Shown here piece after piece: positions 16,414-26,625 of a DNA stretch of 39,804 bases. Made by a program: the position numbers and the translations under genes. The notes under the pieces were generated by a model. The model did no database searches, was not told the origin of the DNA, and was given only the letters and a program-made list of their open reading frames with translations. The DNA comes from Sandaracinaceae bacterium. GTDB taxonomy: Bacteria; Myxococcota_A; Polyangia; Polyangiales; Sandaracinaceae. The stretch is taken from assembly GCA_019694315.1 (NCBI GenBank), contig JAIBCE010000031.1, positions 1-39,804 of the forward strand. The letters are read 5' to 3'. How positions within the stretch are numbered: the first letter of the stretch is position 1; each line of letters starts with the position of its first letter.

Positions 16414-17067
16414 TCACAGGCGGACCGACTCGAGGGTTCGCTCGCCGGCTCGGATGGTGACCGTCGTGGTGTGCGGCGGCCCGCCCCCCGCAGGACGGAG
16501 CGTGAGCCGGTAGCGACCGGGCGCGAGCGGCACCCCCACGAGCGGCGTGCGACCGAGCGAGTGACTGCCCAGGAACACCTTCGCAGGGGGAATCGCCATC
16601 AGGTTCAGTCGGCCCACGCGGCGCGGACGCTCGGTGCCGTCCTCCTGCGTACCTTCCTGACTGGCACTTTCCGGACTGGCCCCTTCCGGACTGGCACCTT
16701 CCTGACTGGCACCTTCCTGACTGGCACTTTCCGGACTGGCCCCTTCCGGACTGGCACCTTCCGGACTGGCCCCTTCCTGACTGGCACCCTCGACCCTTTC
16801 GAGAGTGGGATCGGCTGTGCGCGCGCCGACGGCTCCTGGGTTGGGCGCGGTGTCGGTCCGAGTCGCCTCTCCGCCGCTTGCCGCCGGTGACGAGCCTGCG
16901 GGCGGCGCGGCCGACGTGATCACGCTCGAGGCATCCGTGGGAGAGGCCAGTGTCCAGCCGATGCCCGCGGCGACGAGGATGGCGAGTCCAACGGCCGCGG
17001 CGATCCACGGCGCCCGCGCCCGCGGCCGGACGCTGAGACCGAGCGCGATCTCCTTGGCATCGGACAC
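16414..17067 (-). CDS. Single-TM protein with PEGA domain and repeat linker
   Basis: A 217-residue membrane protein: short cytoplasmic N-terminus (SDAKEIALGLSVRPR), one TM helix (APWIAAAVGLAILVAAGIGW), a periplasmic linker, then a C-terminal PEGA domain (LNLMAIPPAKVFLGSHSLG, PLAPGRYRLTLRP). The linker contains nine pentapeptide units of type GAS(P/Q)EG or SASQEG coded by a 15-bp minisatellite. PEGA domains are often the extracytoplasmic end of Ser/Thr kinases in this group, but no kinase domain is present here. The start is uncertain: I took GTG 17067, but GTG 17124 is in frame and would add a second hydrophobic segment (LALCSVALCSVALWWAA). Confidence 0.7.
   Translation of the reverse strand: MSDAKEIALGLSVRPRARAPWIAAAVGLAILVAAGIGWTLASPTDASSVITSAAPPAGSSPAASGGEATRTDTAPNPGAVGARTADPTLERVEGASQEGASPEGASPEGASPESASQEGASQEGASPEGASPESASQEGTQEDGTERPRRVGRLNLMAIPPAKVFLGSHSLGRTPLVGVPLAPGRYRLTLRPAGGGPPHTTTVTIRAGERTLESVRL
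16651..16785. repeat. 15-bp minisatellite, nine units, inside PEGA protein gene
   Basis: Nine 15-bp units of the form accttcctgactggc / actttccggactggc / cccttccggactggc lie head to tail. Variants follow an A-B-C-A-A-B-C-A'-C' order, so there is a partial higher-order repeat. The unit length is a multiple of three, so copy-number change would lengthen or shorten the periplasmic linker without breaking the frame. Confidence 0.92.
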
Positions 17068-17227
17068 CCGCGCAGCCCACCAGAGAGCCACCGAGCAGAG
17101 AGCCACCGAGCAGAGAGCCAGCACAGCCGAGGAACACGGTGGCGAGGCTCCCGATCCCTGCGCTCGAGGCGCACGAGACGCGATTCATCGCCGGCGAGAA
17201 TACCAAGACCCGCGCGTGTAGCGCGAC

Positions 17228-17245
17228 CTCGGGTCGAGACCCGAG
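17228..17245 (-). terminator. Hairpin after the penicillin-acylase-type gene
   Basis: CTCGGGT-CGAG-ACCCGAG is a perfect 7-bp stem with a tetraloop, 31 bp past the stop of the acylase gene. It lies before the PEGA gene on the same strand, so it may separate the two transcripts. There is no T-run. Confidence 0.4.
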
Positions 17246-17275
17246 CCGCGCCATGGTGTGTCCCCTCCGGGCGCG

Positions 17276-20200
17276 TCAGGGAAAGAAGCGCTCGACGCCG
17301 ACGGCGCCCTCGGCGACCTCGTCGGGGAGGTAGCGCATGGGGATCGTCTGGTTGCCGAGCCACATCGCGGCCTGATCGGCGAAGTGCTCGTTCATGGGGA
17401 AGCCGGACTGCCCTCCCGGCAGGATGTTCTGGCCCTCCACGCCGTCGGGGCCGAGCGCGATCACCATGCGGAACACGGGCCCCGAGCCGTGGGTCCAGTC
17501 GTTGGTGTCGAAGCCGGGGTTGGCCGCGTCGATGTCGAATTGATCGCCCGGTCGCGGGAAGTGGAGCAGCGCGGCGCGCGGGTCGGTCATCGGCAGATCC
17601 GGCATGAGCGGGAGCACGCTCGGCGTGATCTGGAACGAGCGCAGGAGCAGCGCGAGCTCGGGGCTGTCGGAGCTGCCGAGCTGTCCGCCCACGAGCGAGT
17701 CGAAGCGCACCTGGTGCCGATAGCCCCAGCGCCACTCGTTCATGTCGCTCGTGCCGAAGCCGCCATGGAGCGTCTCGTCGGGCGGCGAGCGCAGGAACGT
17801 GAGCGCGAGGTCCACCGCGCGGAGGCCGATCTCGCGGCTCGACTCGACCACCGTCGTGCGGAGATCGTCGAAGAACACGCTCTCGTTCGTGGCTGGATCG
17901 AAGGAGCCGAGCGAGAGCGGGTTCCCCGCGCCGCGGCCCTCTTCCATCATGAGCATGGTCTGCGTGCGGAACGTGTCGCCCGTGACCGCAGGCGAGAGAT
18001 CGCTCGGGATGCCCTCGTCGCCGAGCACCTCGCCGAAGTACTCCACGAGCCACGCGTGGAAGATCGACGTGGCGATGCTGTGCTCCACGTCGTTCGCGGC
18101 GAGCGGGGCGTAGAAGGTCTCGACGCCCGAGGGCGTGGGGAAGCCTGCGTCGCGCCACGCGGTGATGCGGCGCTCGACCTCTTCGTAGTCGGCCTGCGAG
18201 GCCGTCCAGCGCGCGGCCATGCGCGCCTCGGGGCTGCCCGCGGTGGGCGTGCCCGCGGCCGCGCGACGCGCGACGTCGATCGCGTCGAGCATCACCGACG
18301 CCCACTGCTCGCCGAGGTTCGAGTGGTGATCGCCCTGGATGTGCTGCATCTCGGTGAGGCTCGCGGTGCCCGCCGCGATCGCGCTCTCGAGGCGCTGCGC
18401 GATGCGCTCGCCGCGATAGCCCTCGATCCACGGTCCGCCGATGTAGTACGGGTCGTCGAAGAGGTCGTTGTCCGTGCAGATCGCGCCCGGATCGTTGTTG
18501 GCCATGACCACGTACTGACGGCCCGGGTTCTCGGCCATCGGCCACTGGTCGAAGGGCACGACGTGCTCGTTGGGCGCGCCCGCGGCGGCGGCGGCCTCGT
18601 CCACGCGGCCGCGTGCGTCGAGCGGCAGGTGCCACGCGCCGTAGCGCGTGCCGTCGAGGAGGCGACGCGGATCGGCGCCGGGCAGCCAGCGGTTCGTGCC
18701 GGGATCGCGCGGCAGGTGATCGCGCGCAGGCACGGCGTGGTAGGCGCTGTAGACGACCGAGCCCTCGCGATCGGCGGCCATCATCGAGCCGCCGTAGCCG
18801 ATGAAGTGACGGAGGGCCTGACGGAAGTCCTCGACCGTGTCGGCCATCGTGAACTGACGGAACGCGCGCAGCAGCGTGCCGCCATCGAAGGGGCCGTAGT
18901 AGAAGCTCACCGCCGTGATGCGGCCGTCGCCGTCGACGTCGCCCGGCACCACGAGGCCCGAGAGCGTGTGCACCTTGGACTGACCCGCGGGCAGCATCTC
19001 GTCGGCCGTCGTCGCGCGGCCTTCGATCTCGGTGATCCAGCGGCCGTCGAAGGTGGTGAAGCGCGGGATCATCTCCGTGCGCCCGACCGAGTCGAGCGCG
19101 GGTACGTCGGCCACGATGAAGGGCTCGTCCACGCGCACGAGCGCGCGCTCGGTGCCCTCGAAGATCGCGCCGCGCGGCATGCCCTCGGCGTCGAGCGCGA
19201 GCTCTTCGGTGTACCAGTCGGTCACGTCCGCGAAGTACGCGGTCTGCGTCCAGGCGATGCGGCCGTTGGTGCCCACGCCCATCGCAGGCAGGCCCGCGAT
19301 CGTGGCGCCCACGAGGCGTGTGTCCTCGGTGGGGCCGCCGAGGAGCATCGTGTCGATGCCGAGCTGCCAGAAGAGCGGCGGCACGCTGAGCTCGAGGTGA
19401 CCGTCGCCCGAGAGGAGCGAGCGACCGTCGGCCGTGGCGCTGCCCATCACGGCCCAGCCGTTGGAGCCGTAGCCCTCGTCGGGATCGCGCGCGGTGCGCG
19501 AGGCGACGCGCGCGAGGCTCGCCTCGAGGCGATCGAGCACGCCGCGCTCGGGCAAGACGCCTCGCAGCGCATCGAGCGCAGCGGCCGTGAATTCGCGGCG
19601 CGGATCGAGCGGCCGATCGCCGCCGCCCATGCCCGCCGTCTCGAGGCCCCAGCCATACGCGGAGCTGATGTCGTTGGGCGGCGCGTAGTGATCGATGATG
19701 TCGTCTTGCAAGCCCTGCACGCGGAGCGCGCGGTTGGGCGCCGTCGCAGGGAACACGTCGTCCACGTGCTCGAAGGCGCGGCTCCGGCCCACGTCGCCGG
19801 TCTCGAAGCTCGTGCCGTAGAGCACGCTCGCGCCGGTCGCGACCACGTCGCGGCGCGTCCACTCGATCATGAGATCGACGGGGTTGTGCGCCCCGAGGAA
19901 GCTCGCGCCGAGCTGGAGCTCGCGCGGCGCAGGGAGGCGCCTCGCGCGCACGGCGGCGATGTAGTCGTTGATGCCGGCCGCATAGGCGTCGAGCTCGGCG
20001 GCCTCTTCCTCGTCCACACCGGCGAGATAGAGATCGGCCATGTGCGCCGCGCCGGTGAGGCGGTTCTCGAGATCGGTCGCGAGCGCGGCGTCGCCGAGCA
20101 GCTCCGAGATGCGACCCTGGGAGAGGCGACGCGTGAGGTCCATCTGGAAGAAGCGATCGCGCGCCATGATGAAGCCGAGGATGCGCATCGCGTCCACGCG

Positions 20201-20473
20201 GTTGGCGGCGTAGATGTGCGGCACGTCGAGCTCGGTGCGCACCACGAAGGCCTCGGCCGAGAGGCCCGGCATGTCGTAGCGAGCGGTGGTCTCCACGTCG
20301 GTGAACGGCGCAGGCAGCGGCGGGTCGGGCGGGCCGGCGTCGGGGCCCGCGTCGTCGAGGCTCGGTGCATCGGCGCCCGCATCGGCAGCGGGCGGCGAGT
20401 CGCACGAGCAGCCCGCGAGCGCGGCGGGCACGGTGGGGACGAGGAGCGCGGCGAGGAGCGAGGAGAAGCGCAT
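17276..20473 (-). CDS. Penicillin acylase family Ntn-hydrolase (lipoprotein)
   Basis: A 1065-residue exported precursor of the penicillin G acylase / acyl-homoserine-lactone acylase family, which cleaves amide bonds of penicillins, N-acyl-homoserine lactones or acyl peptides. The start at 20473 gives MRFSSLLAALL and lipobox LAGC; a DA/GPDAG-rich linker follows. The N-terminal part has VDMxVRT-like family segments (AFVVRTELDVPHIYA, DRFFQMDLTRR). The autocatalytic site is G-SNGW with the nucleophile Ser337 (codon 19463-19465), which would become the N-terminus of the beta chain. It is longer than the usual ~750-850 residues. A downstream hairpin (17228-17245) may end the transcript. Whether it is a quorum-quenching or antibiotic-cleaving enzyme cannot be told from sequence. 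Confidence 0.92.
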   Translation of the reverse strand: MRFSSLLAALLVPTVPAALAGCSCDSPPAADAGADAPSLDDAGPDAGPPDPPLPAPFTDVETTARYDMPGLSAEAFVVRTELDVPHIYAANRVDAMRILGFIMARDRFFQMDLTRRLSQGRISELLGDAALATDLENRLTGAAHMADLYLAGVDEEEAAELDAYAAGINDYIAAVRARRLPAPRELQLGASFLGAHNPVDLMIEWTRRDVVATGASVLYGTSFETGDVGRSRAFEHVDDVFPATAPNRALRVQGLQDDIIDHYAPPNDISSAYGWGLETAGMGGGDRPLDPRREFTAAALDALRGVLPERGVLDRLEASLARVASRTARDPDEGYGSNGWAVMGSATADGRSLLSGDGHLELSVPPLFWQLGIDTMLLGGPTEDTRLVGATIAGLPAMGVGTNGRIAWTQTAYFADVTDWYTEELALDAEGMPRGAIFEGTERALVRVDEPFIVADVPALDSVGRTEMIPRFTTFDGRWITEIEGRATTADEMLPAGQSKVHTLSGLVVPGDVDGDGRITAVSFYYGPFDGGTLLRAFRQFTMADTVEDFRQALRHFIGYGGSMMAADREGSVVYSAYHAVPARDHLPRDPGTNRWLPGADPRRLLDGTRYGAWHLPLDARGRVDEAAAAAGAPNEHVVPFDQWPMAENPGRQYVVMANNDPGAICTDNDLFDDPYYIGGPWIEGYRGERIAQRLESAIAAGTASLTEMQHIQGDHHSNLGEQWASVMLDAIDVARRAAAGTPTAGSPEARMAARWTASQADYEEVERRITAWRDAGFPTPSGVETFYAPLAANDVEHSIATSIFHAWLVEYFGEVLGDEGIPSDLSPAVTGDTFRTQTMLMMEEGRGAGNPLSLGSFDPATNESVFFDDLRTTVVESSREIGLRAVDLALTFLRSPPDETLHGGFGTSDMNEWRWGYRHQVRFDSLVGGQLGSSDSPELALLLRSFQITPSVLPLMPDLPMTDPRAALLHFPRPGDQFDIDAANPGFDTNDWTHGSGPVFRMVIALGPDGVEGQNILPGGQSGFPMNEHFADQAAMWLGNQTIPMRYLPDEVAEGAVGVERFFP

Positions 20474-20532
20474 GAGGTGCGAGGGTATCAGGCTCTCGTG
20501 TCCTTCACGGCCAGCCGTTATCATGGGTCGTG

Positions 20533-21675
20533 ATGCTTGCTTCGCGTCTGGCCGCGACTCTCGCGCTCGGCCTCGTCGTCACCGGATGCGCCGATGGCGA
20601 GCGCAACCTCCACCGTGACGGTGGTCGTCCGAACCTCGTCGATGCGTACGTGCCGCCGGGCGTGGATGCGTACGTGCCGCAGGTGGATGCGTACGTGCCG
20701 CCGGGCGTGGACGCCTACCACGTGCCCGTCGATGCGTACGTGTTGCCAGGCACCGACGCGTGGAGCGCGCCGCCCGACGCCTTCAGCATGGGCACGGGCC
20801 GCTACCTCGATCGCTGCACGCGCGCGGCCGACTGCGCGAGCGGCCTCTGCGCGCCCGACCGCGGCGGCACCTACTACTGCACGCGCAATTGCACGAGCGA
20901 TCTCGAGTGCGCGCACGAGCACCTGTGTGTCGCGGGGCTCTGCTTGCCCGACGACACGGGCGAGCCGTGCTCGGTGGGCACGCCCGAGACCTGCTCGGCG
21001 GGCCTGTGTCTCGGCAGCGGTGCCGGGGGCGCGTGCACGCGATCGTGCGCGAGCGCGGCGGAGTGTCCGGCGGGCTTCGCCTGCACGCGGGCCGGTGGCT
21101 CGGCGACCAAGATCTGCGTCGACATCGAGCGCCCGTGCGCGAGCCCGTCGGACTGCGGCAGCGGCCTCTGCGTGCCCACGCTCGGCTGCACCTCGGAGTG
21201 CGACAGCGCGGCCGACTGTCCCGGCCGGCTCTCGGGCCTGCCCGGCTACACGTGTGGTCGCGCGTACGGCTCCACCACGAACATCTGCGTGATCCCGAGC
21301 GACGTGGTCGGTGACGACGCAGCCGGAAGCTCGTGCGTGGCCGATCCGGGCACGGGCCTCTACGAGTGCAGGAGCGGCGCGTGCGACGACTCGGCGCCGC
21401 TCGGCCCGATGTGCACCACGGGCTGCACGGCGCAGGGCGGCTGCGGTCCGGGCCTCGGCTGCTATCCGCTCGTCGACGCCGGCTCGATCATCCTCGTGTG
21501 CTCGCGCGCAGGCGGCCGCGATCTCGGCCAGAGCTGCGGCACGGGCCGCGAGTGCACGAGCTCGCTCTGCGACACCGCGGGCTACTGCACGCGCCTCTGC
21601 GCCGACGGCCTCTGCCCCACGGGCTGGCGCTGCGAGACGGTCGCAGGCTTCGGCGTCGCGATCTGCAGGCGCTGA
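20533..21675 (+). CDS. Cys-rich surface lipoprotein with VDAYVPPG-type stalk
   Basis: A 380-residue lipoprotein: signal MLASRLAATLALGLVVTGC. Residues about 35-80 form a repetitive linker with VDAYVPPG, VDAYVPQ, VDAYHVP and VDAYVLPG. The rest is a series of Cys-rich modules of about 40-45 residues with patterns like CTRAADCASGLC, CTSDLECAHEHLC, CASPSDCGSGLC and CTSECDSAADC, as in many myxobacterial secreted proteins. It probably forms a disulphide-bonded, rod-like exposed protein. GTG at 20530 is an alternative start. It is divergent from the acylase gene and 77 bp upstream of the Ser/Thr kinase gene. Confidence 0.85.
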   Translation: MLASRLAATLALGLVVTGCADGERNLHRDGGRPNLVDAYVPPGVDAYVPQVDAYVPPGVDAYHVPVDAYVLPGTDAWSAPPDAFSMGTGRYLDRCTRAADCASGLCAPDRGGTYYCTRNCTSDLECAHEHLCVAGLCLPDDTGEPCSVGTPETCSAGLCLGSGAGGACTRSCASAAECPAGFACTRAGGSATKICVDIERPCASPSDCGSGLCVPTLGCTSECDSAADCPGRLSGLPGYTCGRAYGSTTNICVIPSDVVGDDAAGSSCVADPGTGLYECRSGACDDSAPLGPMCTTGCTAQGGCGPGLGCYPLVDAGSIILVCSRAGGRDLGQSCGTGRECTSSLCDTAGYCTRLCADGLCPTGWRCETVAGFGVAICRR

Positions 21676-21752
21676 GCTGCTTCCGAGAATCTCCCTGAGC
21701 GCATCACGCGCGCCGCGGCGAGAGAAAGTCGCGCGAGGGAAGCTCTCCGCAG

Positions 21753-23975
<2,223 letters not shown>

Positions 23976-23978
<3 letters not shown>

Positions 23979-24047
23979 GAGATGTGACCGCGTGAGCCGT
24001 GAGAGACGTGATCGCGTGAGCCGTGAGAGACGTGATCGCGTGAGCAC
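23976..24047 (+). repeat. Triplicated 24-bp unit carrying start-codon context
   Basis: Three 24-bp units (23976-23999, 24000-24023, 24024-24047) each contain a GAGAGA-like Shine-Dalgarno candidate followed by GTG (23992, 24016, 24040). The first unit starts inside the stop codon of the kinase gene. All three GTG codons are in frame with the next gene, so the repeat multiplies its possible starts and the charged n-region (VSRERRDR). Confidence 0.85.
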
Positions 24048-25023
24048 GCGGGCGCTCCGGGGCCTCGGGCTCTTGCTCTCGATCTGTGCCGCGTGCGGCG
24101 GTGCGCGCGACGATGGGCACGCGCAGCACGAGGAGACCACCGGCGCAGAGACCCTCGACGAGCGCAGCGTCACCGCGGAGAGCGTCCTCGCGGACAGCGT
24201 CACGATCACCGCGGAGCCAAACACCACCGACCTCGCCCCGACGACGGCGATCGAGCCCGTCGCCGAGCCGCTGCCCGAGGCGCCGGGCCTCGCCTCCGAA
24301 GCGGTGGCCGCCGAGATCGGCTCGCTCGAGCGCCAGATCGACGAGCTCGACGCGCTCATCGGGCTCTTCGCGCGCGCCCGCGAGGCCGCCTCTCTCGAGG
24401 CCGATGGGATCCCGCCTCTCTGCGAGGACTCGGCCCCGATCGAGGCGATCCGCGTGCACAGCACGGCTGGCGGGACGGGCTCCACGCTCGGTCGAGACCT
24501 CTTGCACGAGGTCGAGCTCTTCTGCGAGCCGTTCCGCCGGTGGGCGCACCCCGATGCGCGCTTGGAGGCCCTCATCCTCCATCACGCGCAGGGCGTCGAT
24601 CGCGTGGCGAGCGACCTCGAGCAGATCCTCCGGTGCCCGGCGGAGACGGCCGCCGCCTGCGGCACGATCGGTCGTGTGGACTCGTCGGTGCAGGCCGAGG
24701 CGCGCCGCGCCCTCGCCCTCGTCGTGCGCCACCAGGCCGAGCTCGAGCCCGCGCGTCGCGGCACCGCGCCCCTCGCGTGCACCACGCCCGCGCTCGAGCA
24801 GATCGCGCACGAGCGCTGGGGACCCATCGTCTCCCACACGCGGGTCGCGGAGCTGCCCCGCGCCACGCTCTACCTCTGCAGCGGGCTCGGCGTGGCCCCG
24901 GCGCAGCGCGAGGCGCTCCGCGTGGAGCTGGGCCGCCGCTTCGACCACGTCGAGCGCAGCGCGCGGTCGGAGCGTCGCATGCTGTCCGAGTCGCTCGCCG
25001 CGGGCCGAGCCTACGTCCGCTGA
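24040..25023 (+). CDS. Secreted lipoprotein related to the sensor domain of the upstream kinase
   Basis: A 327-residue exported protein. GTG at 24040 gives a signal peptide (VSTRALRGLGLLLSICAAC) with a lipobox-like CAAC, which is not canonical. After an acidic Thr-rich linker, residues about 95-327 form a helical, Cys-containing domain. Its cysteines and nearby residues line up in order with the C-terminal domain of the kinase 60 bp upstream: PPLCED with PAVCQD, ELFCEPFRRW with DPLCTGYQRW, and YLCSG plus LGRRFDHVE with RACSD plus LGDRTDGAE. The two genes are therefore likely cotranscribed paralogous sensor modules. No family name can be given. Its last 13 bp overlap the convergent STAS-like gene. 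Confidence 0.8.
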   Translation: MSTRALRGLGLLLSICAACGGARDDGHAQHEETTGAETLDERSVTAESVLADSVTITAEPNTTDLAPTTAIEPVAEPLPEAPGLASEAVAAEIGSLERQIDELDALIGLFARAREAASLEADGIPPLCEDSAPIEAIRVHSTAGGTGSTLGRDLLHEVELFCEPFRRWAHPDARLEALILHHAQGVDRVASDLEQILRCPAETAAACGTIGRVDSSVQAEARRALALVVRHQAELEPARRGTAPLACTTPALEQIAHERWGPIVSHTRVAELPRATLYLCSGLGVAPAQREALRVELGRRFDHVERSARSERRMLSESLAAGRAYVR

Positions 25024-25466
25024 GCGGCTCGCTCCCGCCGGGCCCTCTCCGCCGTGTCGACGATCGTCGGGGCGGCGAGGCCCGCGCTCGGCGTGAGCCA
25101 CCGCGCGGCGGCCTCGATCGACGCGAACGTGCTCGTGCGCCACACCGTGAGCGACATCGTGCGGCTGATCGTCCGAAGCATCGTGCCCATGATGCCGCTC
25201 GCGAGGATGACGATCGCCACGTGCACGCCTTCGCGCGCGAGCACCTGCTTCACGAGGGCCTGCTGCCGCTTGCGCACGTCGGCCGGTGGCACCACCGCCG
25301 ACTCCTCGAACACGACCATGAGCGCGGTCGGGTGCGAGCGCGGATCGAGCACGTGCTTGTCCACGAGATCGAGCGTCTGGTGGGTCATCGTGCCGCGGCG
25401 GATCTGCACCACGAGCGAGCCCTCGCTCACGAAGACGTTGTCGGCGTCGGAGTAGAGGACACGCAT
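25011..25466 (-). CDS. STAS/SpoIIAA-like small protein
   Basis: A 151-residue soluble protein. It begins with a beta-rich section (VFVSEGSLVVQIRRGTMTHQTL), then a helix, then a segment like SVIEPSA-type families (HPTALMVVFEESAVVPPADVRKRQQALV), and ends in EAAARWL. This order resembles the SpoIIAA-like/STAS-type proteins common in myxobacterial genomes, where they are annotated only as domain families. No phosphorylatable Ser in the classic anti-sigma-antagonist position is obvious to me. Start is ATG 25466; its 5' side is a 30-bp repeat. It overlaps the upstream convergent gene by 13 bp at the stop codons. Role unknown. Confidence 0.62.
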   Translation of the reverse strand: MRVLYSDADNVFVSEGSLVVQIRRGTMTHQTLDLVDKHVLDPRSHPTALMVVFEESAVVPPADVRKRQQALVKQVLAREGVHVAIVILASGIMGTMLRTISRTMSLTVWRTSTFASIEAAARWLTPSAGLAAPTIVDTAERARRERAAQRT

Positions 25467-25480
25467 CGGTCGGGCTCACC

Positions 25481-25570
25481 GTAGCAAGAAGCCGCTCGCG
25501 CGGAGGGGGCGTAGCAAGAAGCCGCTCGCGCGGAGGGCTCGCAGCGAGAAGCCCCCGCGCAGAGGGCTCG
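25481..25570. repeat. Three 30-bp tandem units between divergent genes
   Basis: Units start at 25481, 25511 and 25541. The first two are nearly identical (gtagcaagaagccgctcgcg plus cggagggggc or cggagggctc); the third has diverged. They occupy the divergent region between the STAS-like gene (start 25466) and the TerB-like gene (start 25635), so they may hold operators for one or both. Confidence 0.85.
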
Positions 25571-25634
25571 CATCGTCATCGGACGCCCGAGGCGATCGCT
25601 TGACCCTCGGCGCGGCCTCGTCGACGCTGGCCCC

Positions 25635-26579
25635 GTGAGCGACGTGTCCCAGAGCGAGGCGTTCGAGGCGCTCGCCGACTGCGAGGCCTGCCTCGTCGAG
25701 GCGTCGGTCGTGGAGCTCATCGCGCAGGAGGACGGGCGTGGCCGGGTCCTCGAGCGTCGCTGCCGCGCGTGCCTGCGCACCAGCAAGGAAGGGGTGCTCC
25801 TCCACGCAGGCGACGTGCTCCGCGGCGAGCCTGCGCGTGCGCGCGCCGCGCTGGAGCGCTGGGCCCGCGAGGAGGGCGATCCGGACGCGGCGCGCTTCGT
25901 GGCCGCGCACTTCTCGCACCCCATCGACACCGTCGTCGAGCAGCTCGCGCGCGGCGAGCGCGTGGAGACGAGCTTCGACGCGATCGCCTGGCTCTTCCCC
26001 GGTGTCGGCGCCGCCGGTGGCGGCGGAGGCGGCGGTGCGGCGGTCACGCCGTTCGACGCGCACGACACGCTCGAGTCCGGCCCGCCGAGCTTCGCGCCTC
26101 CCAACCCCGAGATCACCTGGCCCGAGGTGCTCCGCGTGCGCGCGAGCCTGCCGCCCATGGAGATCCCCGTCACCCACGAGTCGATCCCCAAGCACCTCCA
26201 GCCTCTGCGCGTGTCGGCGCGGGCGCTCGCGAGCGTGATGCTCGCCGACGGCGTCGCCGACGCCGCCGACCGCGCCTTCGTCGATCGCGCCCTCGCCGCC
26301 TGGGGCCACCCGCCCATCGAGGCCGCCGATCTCGCGGTGTGGCGCCCTCACGATCTCGGCTGGCCCCACGATCCCGGCGCCGTGCTGGAGGCGATGTGTC
26401 GCCTCGCCTACGTCGATGGCCAGCGCGACGCCACCGAGTGGCGTGTGGTGCGCGAATTCGCGCGCAGCTGGGGCCTCTCGCTCGACGCGGTCGAGGCGCT
26501 CGGCGCCCAGCTCCGCAAGGACAACGAGAAGGGCCTGCGCCGCGCGTGGGGCCAGCTCAAGGGCCTCTTCGTGCGCTGA
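25635..26579 (+). CDS. CxxC-containing protein with TerB-like helical domain
   Basis: A 314-residue soluble protein, start GTG 25635. N-terminal CxxC pairs at Cys16/19 and Cys43/46 could bind one metal ion (zinc-ribbon-like). A Gly-rich linker (about 130-145) separates this part from a C-terminal helical domain with two acidic half-motifs: LASVMLADGVADAADRAFVD and EAMCRLAYVDGQRDATEWRV. The (L)xxADGxxxxxE spacing is the signature of TerB-like tellurite-resistance proteins, which carry metal-binding acidic residues. The function of the family is poorly known; a link to membrane stress is suggested for TerB. No other ter genes are nearby. Confidence 0.7.
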   Translation: MSDVSQSEAFEALADCEACLVEASVVELIAQEDGRGRVLERRCRACLRTSKEGVLLHAGDVLRGEPARARAALERWAREEGDPDAARFVAAHFSHPIDTVVEQLARGERVETSFDAIAWLFPGVGAAGGGGGGGAAVTPFDAHDTLESGPPSFAPPNPEITWPEVLRVRASLPPMEIPVTHESIPKHLQPLRVSARALASVMLADGVADAADRAFVDRALAAWGHPPIEAADLAVWRPHDLGWPHDPGAVLEAMCRLAYVDGQRDATEWRVVREFARSWGLSLDAVEALGAQLRKDNEKGLRRAWGQLKGLFVR

Positions 26580-26593
26580 GCCGCGGCGCGAAT

Positions 26594-26611
26594 CGCCCTC
26601 CGAAGAGGGCG
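26594..26611. terminator. Bidirectional hairpin between convergent genes
   Basis: CGCCCTC-CGAA-GAGGGCG is a perfect 7-bp stem with a tetraloop midway between the stop of the TerB-like gene (26579) and the stop of the ketosynthase gene (26626). Its position suits a shared terminator. There is no T-run on either side. Confidence 0.5.
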
Positions 26612-26625
26612 TCCACGCGCCTCTC

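Noticed and set aside
16651..16785. CRISPR array
   Set aside because: 15-bp units without spacers, inside a coding frame; it is a minisatellite.
17258..20533. Plus-strand frame of about 1090 codons antisense to the penicillin-acylase gene
   Set aside because: His/Arg/Glu/Ala-rich shadow without motifs; the minus-strand acylase has signal peptide, catalytic Ser and family segments.
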